A stretch of DNA of 19,647 nt from Candidatus Gastranaerophilales bacterium (GTDB taxonomy: Bacteria > Cyanobacteriota > Vampirovibrionia > Gastranaerophilales > Gastranaerophilaceae), in assembly GCA_947630355.1 (NCBI GenBank), contig CANRHJ010000012.1, positions 1 through 19,647 of the forward strand. The letters run 5' to 3'. A program made the translations under genes and the position numbers. Positions 7,572-16,240 of the stretch are shown here, in pieces. The first letter of the stretch is position 1. Every line of letters begins with the position of its first letter. The notes below the pieces were generated by a model, which saw only the letters and a list, made by a program, of their open reading frames with translations, was not told the origin of the DNA and ran no database searches.

Positions 7572-8090
7572 CTATTCTTTAGTTTTTACATTTTTTTCGC
7601 TATCACTTTTTATCTGATTCATTATCAAAACTTTTAGTACTCTGGCACCTAAATACAATGCGGTTCCTATTGCTGTTACGACACCTGCGCTGCTTAAATA
7701 TGATAAACCTATTGCTGCTGCTATCGCAAATCCGATTACTCCAACCTGAAATCCCAATGAAGCCCTATCTTGTGCTTTTATTTCTTCTCTTGCTTTTTCA
7801 TCCGGTCTTGATTGTTTAACGAATGTATCTTGTGTCATATTATTCATTGACATAAATGTCGGAGCATTATTCTCAACCGAATTTATAAATAGTTTCGGTG
7901 CCAAGTTCTCTATTTTTGATACTTTACTTTTTACATCATATATGTCTTTGGTTAAATTACTGTCTAATACTACCCTATCGTTTCCTCTTCTGTCTGCACC
8001 GCTTCTCCTGTCAATCGCTACGGGTATATTATTCTGCCTTCTGTCTCTATGATATTGAAATTGCGGATATAATCTTGTTATACTGTTCAT
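7572..8090 (-). CDS. Small membrane protein with arginine-rich N-terminus, unknown function
   Basis: I do not recognise this 172-residue protein beyond its architecture. Residues 1-40 are polar and rich in paired arginines (RDRR at 15-18, DRRSGADRRGNDR at 27-39), a pattern seen in various small cyanobacterial-lineage proteins. Residues 41-110 are soluble and may be partly helical. Two hydrophobic segments follow at about 113-132 and 134-156, rich in Gly and Ala, ending in a short charged tail. A hairpin membrane topology with both ends on the same side is likely. ATG at 8090 has a good AAGGA site. It diverges from the M16 protease gene with 165 bases between starts and has its own terminator. 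No catalytic motif is visible. Confidence 0.8.
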   Translation of the reverse strand: MNSITRLYPQFQYHRDRRQNNIPVAIDRRSGADRRGNDRVVLDSNLTKDIYDVKSKVSKIENLAPKLFINSVENNAPTFMSMNNMTQDTFVKQSRPDEKAREEIKAQDRASLGFQVGVIGFAIAAAIGLSYLSSAGVVTAIGTALYLGARVLKVLIMNQIKSDSEKNVKTKE

Positions 8091-8255
8091 ATTTTTCCTT
8101 CTTGCTCTATTATAACTCTAAATATTTTATTTTTTGCTCTGCCATTATTATGATTTTTTCATTTTTGTTAATTTTCTTTAAATTACTTTTTATTTCATGC
8201 ATTTTTTTTATTGCTCCTACTTTATATTATTGCATTACATATATATGATAATTCT

Positions 8256-11159
8256 ATGAAAATTAACACATATTCAAATTTAAATCAGCCCGTCGGTAAA
8301 ATATATCCGAAAAAAATCCCCAATAATTATGTGAAACAATATTACGGGACGGCAAATATAGTGCGCGATACAAGCAGCCATGCCGCTGAGTTTACTTTCG
8401 GAAAATCGCTTTGCGGTGTCACAAATACACAAAATCTGCCTTCTAATCTTCCCGTTTCTTATACTAAAATAAATGAATTTTCCATTCCGGGTTTAGACAC
8501 AAAAGCTTCGGTTTTTAAACTGGCCAACGGGCAAAAGATTGTCATTCTCCCTAAAAAAGGCCCTGCCTTTATCAGAACAACCTTTAATGTCGGAGCTTTT
8601 AACGAAACTGATAATATTAAAGGCATTAGCCATTTTATTGAACATAATCTTTTTAACGGCAGCAAAGACCTCTTACCTAAACAATATGATCAATCCGTTT
8701 CTGATATGGGCGGATATACCAATGCTTCCACATCTTTTGATAAAACCGATTATTATATGTCATTACAGCTTCTCGATGAAAACTCACTTGAAAACGCTAT
8801 TAGTCTTAATGCTAACCTTACTCAATTCCCTTCTTTTCCCGTTGACCAGCTCGATAAAGAAAAATCACCCGTTAAATCGGAAATTGACATGTATAAAGAT
8901 GATATTGTTGATGTTGCATTCGGAACTATGTTAAAAAATCTTTTTTCCGTAAAGTCTGATTGTTCTAACCTTATTCTGGGCTCGCCTCAAAATATTGATT
9001 CCTTCTCTAAAGAACAAGTCATTGACTATTTTAATACCTGGTATACTCCGGATAATGCACTTACTGTTATTACTGGAGATGTTGATGTCAACAAAACAAT
9101 TAATCTGGCGGCTAAATACTATAATAAAAAATTCGTTCCCTCAGCAGATAATAAAAAATACTATCAGCCGATTAATCCTATAAATTCTTCCGTAAGACAA
9201 GATATTATTAAACAGGGTTCCGATAAGGCTGCAATTACTCTCGGTTTCCATATTCCGGAAAATGTTTCACATAAAGAATTAACCGCTCTTTCTATTATTT
9301 CACTGCTTATGTCAACTCCAAATTCCTCTCTTAACAAAAAACTTGATGAATTCGGTCTTTCAGCTCCCAATTTTTCTTTTGAAAATCTCTTTAACGTCAA
9401 AAATTCACCAAAATGTTTCTACTCCGCTATTATTTCGGAAGAATTTGATGTTGAAAAAATTATTAAAATTCTTTACGGTGAATTACGGAATTTGTCTGAC
9501 ATACCTCCTGATTTAAACGCATTAAATAATGCTAAAAATATTATGCTCTCTAATATTCAAAATAAAATTGCAGAATATTCCGAAAACATTAACCTGCTTT
9601 TAACTGAAATTTGCAGATTTGATGAGTATGACCATATCCAAAAAACAATCAATGACATAAATTCCGTTACTCCTGATTTTATTGTACAAACCGCAAAAAA
9701 ATATCTTGATTTAAATAAAGCATCTCTTTGCGCTGCACATGCGGAAAATACTTCTCCTCAACAAATCATTAACAACTATAAAGAAGCATCCTCTTTTATC
9801 CCCTCTTTCGGCTCATCAAACTTGAAAAATAATATGATTAATACCATTAACTCGGTTAAAACTTATACACTGCACAATAATATACAAACTTCCGTAATTC
9901 CTTCTTCCAATGCCGTTTCTTCAGCTCTTTCAATGTCAGTTGAAACGGATCTAATCAGTTCCGTTCCAAAACCCGTTTTTGATATCCTTGAAGAAATGCT
10001 TAATAAAGGCAGCCGTGTCATCAATGAAAATACTTACAACGATATCCTTTGCAGTAAGAATATTAATCTGTCTTTCTCTGTTTCTCCCTTAGGTATTAAC
10101 GTTAACGCTGAATTCGACGGAGATAAAACATCAGATGTCATTTCTCTTGTAAAAACTGTCCTCTCCGCTCCCGATTTTGATATATCTAAATTTAATACAA
10201 TTAAAAAAAATATTAAAAATCAATTAATTTCCTCTCAAAAAACACCAAACAACTTAATTGATAAAGTCCTATTCCCGAATATTCGTTCTTGTGACACCAT
10301 TGAAGAACAGATTAAGCAAATTGATAATATATCTTTAGATGATGTAAAAAATCTTTTTAACAAAATTATGTATTCTTCCCAATGTTTGGCTACTTTTACC
10401 CTGCCGATTGCAAATAATCCTTCTTTGAATAACATTGTTTGCAATAATTTATCTTTCGGCATGCCTATTTTTCAACAGCCCATAATAAACAGAAAAATTA
10501 ATACCGGTACTTTTAAACCTGTTTTATCTCCCGTTACTGTTTGCTGCCCTCAAAATTCACTGCAAGCAAACATTGTTCAGGCATACTCGTTTAAATACTC
10601 GCCAAATATCTCCGATATCGCAAAAATTAAACTGTTAAACATTATTCTCGGTGCTTCTTCCATGTCTTCCAGACTGTTTACGGACCTGCGTGAATCTCAA
10701 AAACTTGCATACTCAGTAGGTTCTTTTCTTGACTCTCAAAATGATACGGGAATTATTAATCTGTATGTTAATACATCAACTCAATCCGATAATAACTGTT
10801 TTGACTCACCTCAAAACGTTTCACTCGCGCTTCAGGCTTTCCAAAACAATGTCAATCTTTTAAAAACTCAACCTGTTTCTGACAAAGAATTACAAATTGC
10901 CAAAAATAAACTTAAAACTTCCATTCTTAATGAACAAGAAGGTAACTCAAATCTTAATTCTCAATTACATAATATAAGAAATTCAGCGTACGGATTTAAT
11001 TATATTCGTGAACTTTATAATGCTATTGATAACATAACGGCTAGGGATTTGCTTAATACCGCTAACTATGTTTTCAGGTATCAGCCGGTTACCGCCATTG
11101 TTGCCGGTCAAAATACACTTAATGCACTTAATCTGTCCGAAAATATTTTAAAAGTCTGA
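8256..11159 (+). CDS. M16-family zinc metalloprotease, two-domain (pitrilysin/PqqL-like)
   Basis: The only plus-strand protein gene codes for 967 residues built as two M16 halves. The N-terminal half has the inverted zinc motif H126-F-I-E-H130, E209 as third ligand (KSEIDMYKDD), and GGYTNASTSFDKTDYY between them. The C-terminal half has the family's substrate-tail contacts R812 and Y819 (LRESQKLAYS) but no HxxEH, as is normal for paired M16 enzymes. M16 enzymes degrade or trim peptides held in a closed chamber. No signal peptide is visible, and about 80 residues precede the first M16 strand. I chose ATG 8256 because the frame upstream of it encodes an unlikely hydrophobic stretch and the N-terminus from here resembles that of the 12642-13190 protein; the ribosome site is weak either way. 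The frame runs to TGA at 11157-11159, convergent with ftsZ. Confidence 0.93.
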   Translation: MKINTYSNLNQPVGKIYPKKIPNNYVKQYYGTANIVRDTSSHAAEFTFGKSLCGVTNTQNLPSNLPVSYTKINEFSIPGLDTKASVFKLANGQKIVILPKKGPAFIRTTFNVGAFNETDNIKGISHFIEHNLFNGSKDLLPKQYDQSVSDMGGYTNASTSFDKTDYYMSLQLLDENSLENAISLNANLTQFPSFPVDQLDKEKSPVKSEIDMYKDDIVDVAFGTMLKNLFSVKSDCSNLILGSPQNIDSFSKEQVIDYFNTWYTPDNALTVITGDVDVNKTINLAAKYYNKKFVPSADNKKYYQPINPINSSVRQDIIKQGSDKAAITLGFHIPENVSHKELTALSIISLLMSTPNSSLNKKLDEFGLSAPNFSFENLFNVKNSPKCFYSAIISEEFDVEKIIKILYGELRNLSDIPPDLNALNNAKNIMLSNIQNKIAEYSENINLLLTEICRFDEYDHIQKTINDINSVTPDFIVQTAKKYLDLNKASLCAAHAENTSPQQIINNYKEASSFIPSFGSSNLKNNMINTINSVKTYTLHNNIQTSVIPSSNAVSSALSMSVETDLISSVPKPVFDILEEMLNKGSRVINENTYNDILCSKNINLSFSVSPLGINVNAEFDGDKTSDVISLVKTVLSAPDFDISKFNTIKKNIKNQLISSQKTPNNLIDKVLFPNIRSCDTIEEQIKQIDNISLDDVKNLFNKIMYSSQCLATFTLPIANNPSLNNIVCNNLSFGMPIFQQPIINRKINTGTFKPVLSPVTVCCPQNSLQANIVQAYSFKYSPNISDIAKIKLLNIILGASSMSSRLFTDLRESQKLAYSVGSFLDSQNDTGIINLYVNTSTQSDNNCFDSPQNVSLALQAFQNNVNLLKTQPVSDKELQIAKNKLKTSILNEQEGNSNLNSQLHNIRNSAYGFNYIRELYNAIDNITARDLLNTANYVFRYQPVTAIVAGQNTLNALNLSENILKV

Positions 11160-11160
11160 G

Positions 11161-11196
11161 AGAAAAAAGATTGCAAAGCTAAAGCTTTACAATCTT
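11161..11196 (-). terminator. Terminator between convergent M16 and ftsZ genes
   Basis: A long imperfect stem (AAGATTGCAAAGCT pairing with AGCTTTACAATCTT, 11167-11196) is followed on the minus strand by six T and a pyrimidine run. The T-run favours termination of ftsZ, about 80 bases beyond its stop. On the plus strand the T-tail is poor, but the stem lies right after the M16 stop and may still act there. Confidence 0.75.
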
Positions 11197-11278
11197 ATAA
11201 CTATTACTGTTTAAAATCGGATATCCCGACGGCTGCAATAACAAAGTGTCTAATACAGTAAACTTTTCGTGAAAATTA

Positions 11279-12451
11279 TTATTTTTTCAGAAAATCAGGA
11301 ATATCTAATATATTATTTGCAAATTCAGTTGCGGATTTTGATATTTTCCCGTTCGGTGCTTGTACATTTAATCCCGAACCGCCGAATAAATCAATTGCAC
11401 CGAGACTCGGCATTTCTTGCTCTTTCTGATTGAATTTATCAACTTCGTTTTTCTTTAATTCAAAACCTGTAGCAACAACCGTAATTTGTATTTCACCTTG
11501 AATTCTGTCATCAATTACGGCACCGAAGTGAACGGTTGCATCGTCAGATATTGCATCATGTATTACTTGTGCCGCATCCGTTACTTCATATAACGTCATG
11601 TCGGGTCCGCCTGTTACGTTCATTATTATACCTGATGCCCCGTTTATTGAAGTTTCTAATAACGGCGAATTTATTGCCGATTTAGCAGCTTCCAACGCTC
11701 TTCCTTCGCCTGTTCCTCGTCCTATTCCCATTAATGCCGAACCTGAAGATTCCATTATACTTCTTACATCGGCAAAATCCACATTGATTAATCCGGGTAC
11801 GGTTATTATATCCGATATACCTTGTACGCCTCGTAATAATACTTCGTCTACCACTTCAAACGATTCACGGAAGGTGGTTCTTCTGTCTACTACTTCCAAT
11901 AATTTGTCATTAGGTATAACAATCAGTGCATCTACTGTTTCTTTCAACTTTTCCAAGCCTTGAAGCGCCACATTCATTCTCTTTTTACCCTCAAATGTAA
12001 ATGGCTTCGTTACTACTCCGATTGTTAAAGCGCCAAGCTCTTTTGCTATTCTTGCTACTACCGGTGCAGCTCCGGTTCCTGTCCCGCCGCCCATGCCGGC
12101 TGTTACAAATACCATGTCTGCTTTACCTATAGCATTTACAATATCATCTCTTGATTCTTCCGCTGACTTCTCACCTTTTTCAGGTGCTCCGCCTGCGCCT
12201 AATCCGTTGGTTTGTTTTGTTCCGAGTTTTATCTTATTCTCTGCCAATGATAATTCCAATACTTGCGCATCGGTATTCATAGCCCAGAACTGAACTCCGG
12301 CTAACCCTGCCTTTATCATACGGTTTACGGCATTTCCTCCCCCACCGCCTACACCTATTACTTTTATATCCGCCGGTGTACCGCCTTTAGGTGTGTTTTC
12401 ATTGTTGTTATTCTCTTTTTTACCAAATATGTCCGGAACAAAATTTTCCAC
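11279..12451 (-). CDS. ftsZ: Cell division GTPase FtsZ
   Basis: FtsZ polymerises into the mid-cell ring that organises septum synthesis. The 390-residue protein is complete: a short variable head, the nucleotide loop GVGGGGGNAVNRM (33-45), the tubulin signature GGGTGTGAAP (121-130), the T7 loop N223-V-D225-F-A-D228 that completes GTP hydrolysis in the neighbouring subunit, a short linker, and the C-terminal peptide ILDIPDFLKK for membrane-adaptor binding. The start is GTG at 12451, preceded immediately by an in-frame TAA, so no longer form is possible; an AGAGGG ribosome site sits 6-11 bases upstream. The segment GVQFWAMNTDAQ resembles cyanobacterial FtsZ. No ftsA, ftsQ or mur genes are adjacent, so ftsZ stands outside a division cluster with its own candidate promoter and terminator. 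Confidence 0.98.
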   Translation of the reverse strand: MENFVPDIFGKKENNNNENTPKGGTPADIKVIGVGGGGGNAVNRMIKAGLAGVQFWAMNTDAQVLELSLAENKIKLGTKQTNGLGAGGAPEKGEKSAEESRDDIVNAIGKADMVFVTAGMGGGTGTGAAPVVARIAKELGALTIGVVTKPFTFEGKKRMNVALQGLEKLKETVDALIVIPNDKLLEVVDRRTTFRESFEVVDEVLLRGVQGISDIITVPGLINVDFADVRSIMESSGSALMGIGRGTGEGRALEAAKSAINSPLLETSINGASGIIMNVTGGPDMTLYEVTDAAQVIHDAISDDATVHFGAVIDDRIQGEIQITVVATGFELKKNEVDKFNQKEQEMPSLGAIDLFGGSGLNVQAPNGKISKSATEFANNILDIPDFLKK

Positions 12452-12578
12452 TTATACGCCCTCTTTTTCTTCTATCACTTTATTTTTTTATCCCGATTCC
12501 TTCATTTTCCATGAATTTAATCGGCTATTTATATAGTATTTTAAAACATTGAAATAGTAAAGAAAAAAACCTAAAAAT

Positions 12579-12606
12579 ATTATAGAAATTTAATATATCC
12601 CGTAAA
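12579..12606 (-). promoter_or_regulatory. Candidate ftsZ promoter
   Basis: Read on the minus strand: TTTACG (12606-12601), a 16-base spacer and a perfect TATAAT (12584-12579). Transcription would start near 12572, leaving a leader of about 120 bases before the GTG. It is the best -35/-10 pair in the 12452-12641 gap, but the region is very AT-rich and other matches exist. Confidence 0.4.
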
Positions 12607-12641
12607 ACATTATAAATATTGAGTTCTGAATAACTTTATTC

Positions 12642-13190
12642 TTAATTATCCCTTATTTCTTTATTCGTTTCTTTTACTATATTAGCTCCAACAATTAATT
12701 TATCGGCAATTTTACCGTATATCGCCCCCTCTTCTCCATACGGGACAGCTCCATTTATCATTTCTTCCACTTCCTGCGTTATGTCATTCAGTTCTTCTAC
12801 TCTTTTCTCTATCCTTTTTGTGCGCTCTTTTAAAATGAAATAATTTATTAGAGGGACTCCCTTTATTATTTTTCTTACTTTCCGGGCTATCTTTTTTACT
12901 CCGTTTCCTTCCGTGTTTTGAATAAAAAAATTACCCCGAGTCTCTTCCGTTTCAGCAATATAAGATACACTATCCGTTATATACTCGCTATCTATCGCGT
13001 TTAAACGATTATTTTTTCTGCGCTTTTTTTCTGCCTTCTCTTTGCTCTTTTCTTTTATCTTGTGTTCTTTACCGAACAAATTAGGTATATATTCCAAATT
13101 CTCTTCATTTATCGCCATATTAATCGTATTACCCGTATTCTTCGGATAAAAACTCACCGGCTGATTTATGCTGCTTCCTGTTATTTCCAT
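12642..13190 (-). CDS. Unrecognised 182-residue basic protein
   Basis: I do not recognise this family. The protein is soluble with no membrane segment. It has a polar N-terminus (MEITGSSINQPVSFYPKN), a strongly basic stretch at about 43-62 (KIKEKSKEKAEKKRRKNNR), a second basic region (VKKIARKVRKIIKG, about 98-111), then a helical, heptad-like part (KERTKRIEKRVEELNDITQEVEEM) and a C-terminal helix. The N-terminus shares the NQPV..YPK pattern with the M16 protease. The ribosome site (AGGG, 11 bases before ATG 13190) is mediocre. It lies 69 bases downstream of the glycosyltransferase cluster, so it could be the last gene of that transcript, and upstream of ftsZ. The basic patches would fit nucleic-acid or membrane-surface binding, but that is a guess. 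Confidence 0.75.
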   Translation of the reverse strand: MEITGSSINQPVSFYPKNTGNTINMAINEENLEYIPNLFGKEHKIKEKSKEKAEKKRRKNNRLNAIDSEYITDSVSYIAETEETRGNFFIQNTEGNGVKKIARKVRKIIKGVPLINYFILKERTKRIEKRVEELNDITQEVEEMINGAVPYGEEGAIYGKIADKLIVGANIVKETNKEIRDN

Positions 13191-13259
13191 TTATACAATT
13201 TCCCTATTTTATTATTATATTTTATAGGGCCGCTTTTTTTGCCATTCATTTATATGATT

Positions 13260-14759
13260 TTATAAAAGCTCTTTTATGTCGGGATACTCGTTTATTATTT
13301 CATTCTTTTCTTCTTCACTTATTTCCGTATCCCGCATTGAACTTAACATTTTCTCATAATATTCTTCTTTGTATTCTTCCTTTATCATGCCGTAATAATA
13401 TAATATATTATGCACTTTATATTTTAAGAAATCTTTCCGAAAATCTTTGTAAGTATCGGTTTTTCTCATTAATTCTTCCACTTTATCAAATACTTCTATA
13501 TGATCAATCAATCTGCGATTGTTGTCATGTAATATTGAACCTTCCCGATTATATCTGTATACATATAACTTTTCACGAATAAAATACATCCGCTCCGCCG
13601 TTAATAATGTACCGAATATTACACTGTGATCCTCAAAATCCAAACCCTCTATAAATTCTATTCCGTTTCTGTCAAATAACTCCTTTGTGTATAACTTATT
13701 CCATACACACATAGGATAATCAAACGGCGAAATATCATACCTGTTAAATACTTTATTCTCGGGTATTGAACTGAAATTATCATCCACAAAATACGGAAAT
13801 GACTTTATCACTTTATTCTTCTCATCATATCCGTCAGGCATGCACATGGCTATTTCTACATTCTTTTCTTTTATTATTCCGTAAAGTTTTTCGTACATAT
13901 CGGGTTTCACAAAATCATCAGGATCCACAAATCCTATACATTCACCCGATGCAAGCCTTAATCCGTCATTTCGCGCAGCGCCGGTACCTTTATTTTCCTT
14001 GTGTATTACTTTTACTCTTTTATCCTTGCTTCTATACTCTTCCAATATTTCATAACTGTCATCCGTTGAACCGTCATTTACGCATATTACCTCCAACTCC
14101 TTTAATGTCTGGTTTAATACACTGTCTAATGACTGCCTTAAATATTTGCCTACATTATATATGGGCATTATTACGGATACTTTTATTGTTTCTTCGGCAT
14201 CGCTGCTCTCCGATGCAGCTGTTTCACTCTCTATTTGAACAGCCCCTTTCTTTTCTTTTTTCTTATTTAGCTTTTCCATCCCCTTCATTATTTTTTCAAA
14301 AGGCTTTAACTGCTGCTCATAATATCGTTTCTGTTCCGTTAACTGCTTGCTTAATATCGTTGTATCTCTTTGATATCTGTCATTCTCATTTTTTAATATT
14401 AATTCGTAATTTTTGTTTATCTCTTCCGTCTTTTCTTTTAATTCTTGTTCAAACTTGTTTTTCTGTTCTTCTTCCCTTCTTTGTATTTCCCCTTCATACC
14501 ATTCCTTTGTTCTTCTTATCTCTTCTTCATAATAACTTTTTACTGCTTCCACATCGTTTGTATTCTTTACATTATAAAACTCTTCGACTTCTTTTCTTAC
14601 CTGTGCCTTAACATTTTCTATCTCAAGCTTTAATTGTGACAGCTCAAACTCATACTTAGTCTTTGCCATCTCTAATGCTGTTTCTCCATTTTTTCGCTCA
14701 TTCTCAATCATCTGACGAAATTGACGTTCCAACTCTATATATATTTCTTCTTTTGACAT
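13260..14759 (-). CDS. Family-2 glycosyltransferase with N-terminal coiled coil
   Basis: The 499-residue protein begins with a long charged coiled coil (about 1-175, including RRTKEWYEGEIQRREEEQKN), then a short Ser/Glu linker, then a GT2 (GT-A fold) domain from about 192. GT2 marks: VSVIMPIYNVGKYL, VNDGSTDDS (228-235), the metal motif D279-P-D281-D282, VWNKLY near 352, and the candidate catalytic ED pair E376-D377. A helical tail (about 420-499) follows. GT2 enzymes move a sugar from a nucleotide donor to a cell-surface glycan or protein. No membrane helix is visible. ATG 14759 lies 2 bases after the stop of the preceding gene, and the ribosome site is poor, which suggests coupling. A coil at the front of a GT2 domain is unusual. 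Confidence 0.85.
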   Translation of the reverse strand: MSKEEIYIELERQFRQMIENERKNGETALEMAKTKYEFELSQLKLEIENVKAQVRKEVEEFYNVKNTNDVEAVKSYYEEEIRRTKEWYEGEIQRREEEQKNKFEQELKEKTEEINKNYELILKNENDRYQRDTTILSKQLTEQKRYYEQQLKPFEKIMKGMEKLNKKKEKKGAVQIESETAASESSDAEETIKVSVIMPIYNVGKYLRQSLDSVLNQTLKELEVICVNDGSTDDSYEILEEYRSKDKRVKVIHKENKGTGAARNDGLRLASGECIGFVDPDDFVKPDMYEKLYGIIKEKNVEIAMCMPDGYDEKNKVIKSFPYFVDDNFSSIPENKVFNRYDISPFDYPMCVWNKLYTKELFDRNGIEFIEGLDFEDHSVIFGTLLTAERMYFIREKLYVYRYNREGSILHDNNRRLIDHIEVFDKVEELMRKTDTYKDFRKDFLKYKVHNILYYYGMIKEEYKEEYYEKMLSSMRDTEISEEEKNEIINEYPDIKELL

Positions 14760-14761
14760 AA

Positions 14762-16240
14762 TTAATTCTTTTTCCCGATTCTTTTTATCTTATTTAGTAT
14801 TTGCTCTGTTATTTTATTTAATTTTAACACTATTTTAACTGAGATATATTTATTTTCATAATAATTCTTCTGCTCTTGAAGTGATTTTATGTAAAACTGT
14901 TTTTGCTCTTCCAGTTTCCACTCATATTCTTTTTGTATGCGTTCACGCTCCTCTTGTAACGATTCGGATTGCCACTTCTTTAACTCATATTCCTGTTTTG
15001 TTATTTTTTCGTGAAAATCTTCATATATTTTATTTATTTCTTCACGTTTTTTTTGTTCTAAATCGTTATATTGATCCGTTAACCTCTTTTGAGCCTCTTT
15101 TTCTTTTTCTTCTTCACTATGCTGTTCCCACCAGCTGTTTAACTTCTCTTTCTCTTCTGCTGCCTCTTTTTTATACTCCTCTAAATAATCCTTTATCGCT
15201 ATTATATCTAAGTTACATTTATGCTCCGCAGCTTTTATCCGCTTATTTGATGTCTTATATTTCTCTATTAAAAAATTCCAAAACCCGTAATAATCACGCT
15301 CCAATATATTACAAAATTCATCATAACAATATCCCACACGTAAATCTTCTTTCTGCTCTTCCGTTAAGTTCAGGTTGATAAACATCTCCCGCATCCTTTT
15401 GTAATACTCTTCATAATATTTATCTTCCAACAGCGTATAACGGTGAAATATGTCATCTATTATCCACCTGTGTATTTCTCCTTGTTTCTCTTCAAAATAT
15501 TTCCATCTCTTTAATATCTTATATGTCAACTCTGACATATCCAACCTGTCATAAACCTTCTTATCTGAGTTCTGCATCGTCGAATAACGCCTGTTTTGAC
15601 GATAATAATATTTCTGCTCCCATAATATATTTACACGTTCCGCCTTTAAATATGTATCAAAAAAATACGGCATATCTTCGTATATATAACCTGAGGCAAG
15701 TTTTACACCGCTTCTTGCTATAAAGTCACGTTTATATATTTTATTCCATAATACTACATTGATTTTTAATATTTCATCTTTTGTATCTTCCGCAGAAAAT
15801 ACACTCTGCCCCAATCTTTCCAACGACTTTAAACTGTAATAATCGTCCGTATACTTCTCATGTGTCTTATCATCATATAAATACGCACCGCACATTGTTA
15901 TATCGGTATCACCTTCTTTTGCACGATTATACATCTTTTCAAACATATCAAGGTCTACCCAGTCATCGGAATCAACAAAACCTATATACTCGCCCTGTGC
16001 TATCTCTATTCCTTTATTTCTCGCATTCGCCTGCCCCGTCATCCCTCCGGTACTCAACATTTTTATCCTGCCGTCTTGCTCGGCATGCTGCCTTATTATA
16101 TCCTCCGTCCCGTCTGTGGAACCGTCATTTATACATATTACCTCTATATCGCTTAATGTCTGATTTAATACCGTATTTATACTCTTTGATATATATTCCT
16201 CAACATCCTGATATGGCATTATTATCGTTACTTTAGTCAT
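14762..16240 (-). CDS. Family-2 glycosyltransferase with C-terminal coiled coil
   Basis: The 492-residue protein starts directly with a GT2 domain: VTIIMPYQDVEEYI, INDGSTDGT (37-45), metal motif D90-S-D92-D93, WNKIYKRDF near 165-173 and the candidate catalytic pair E188-D189. A helical region (about 230-340) leads to a long charged coiled coil (about 345-470) and a basic tail (NKIKRIGKKN). The coil contains LQEQKNYYENKY, similar to LTEQKRYYEQQL in the coil of the next gene. The start ATG overlaps the previous gene by 8 bases (ATGACTAA), and the next gene starts 2 bases after this stop, so the three are surely co-transcribed. Donor and acceptor are unknown. Confidence 0.86.
   Translation of the reverse strand: MTKVTIIMPYQDVEEYISKSINTVLNQTLSDIEVICINDGSTDGTEDIIRQHAEQDGRIKMLSTGGMTGQANARNKGIEIAQGEYIGFVDSDDWVDLDMFEKMYNRAKEGDTDITMCGAYLYDDKTHEKYTDDYYSLKSLERLGQSVFSAEDTKDEILKINVVLWNKIYKRDFIARSGVKLASGYIYEDMPYFFDTYLKAERVNILWEQKYYYRQNRRYSTMQNSDKKVYDRLDMSELTYKILKRWKYFEEKQGEIHRWIIDDIFHRYTLLEDKYYEEYYKRMREMFINLNLTEEQKEDLRVGYCYDEFCNILERDYYGFWNFLIEKYKTSNKRIKAAEHKCNLDIIAIKDYLEEYKKEAAEEKEKLNSWWEQHSEEEKEKEAQKRLTDQYNDLEQKKREEINKIYEDFHEKITKQEYELKKWQSESLQEERERIQKEYEWKLEEQKQFYIKSLQEQKNYYENKYISVKIVLKLNKITEQILNKIKRIGKKN

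Noticed and set aside
8211..8255. Upstream ATG that would extend the M16 protease by 15 residues
   Set aside because: The extension has no better ribosome site and would add a hydrophobic, unlikely leader; the N-terminus from 8256 resembles that of another protein in the window.
12610..12641. Weak hairpin GAATA/TATTC after the 12642-13190 gene
   Set aside because: Only five AT pairs and no T-tail; not enough to call a terminator.
13799..14611. 270-residue plus-strand open frame, the longest antisense frame
   Set aside because: It is opposite a glycosyltransferase gene with clear motifs; the translation is a Leu/Phe/Ser/His-rich mirror of A-rich coding sequence and has no domain.
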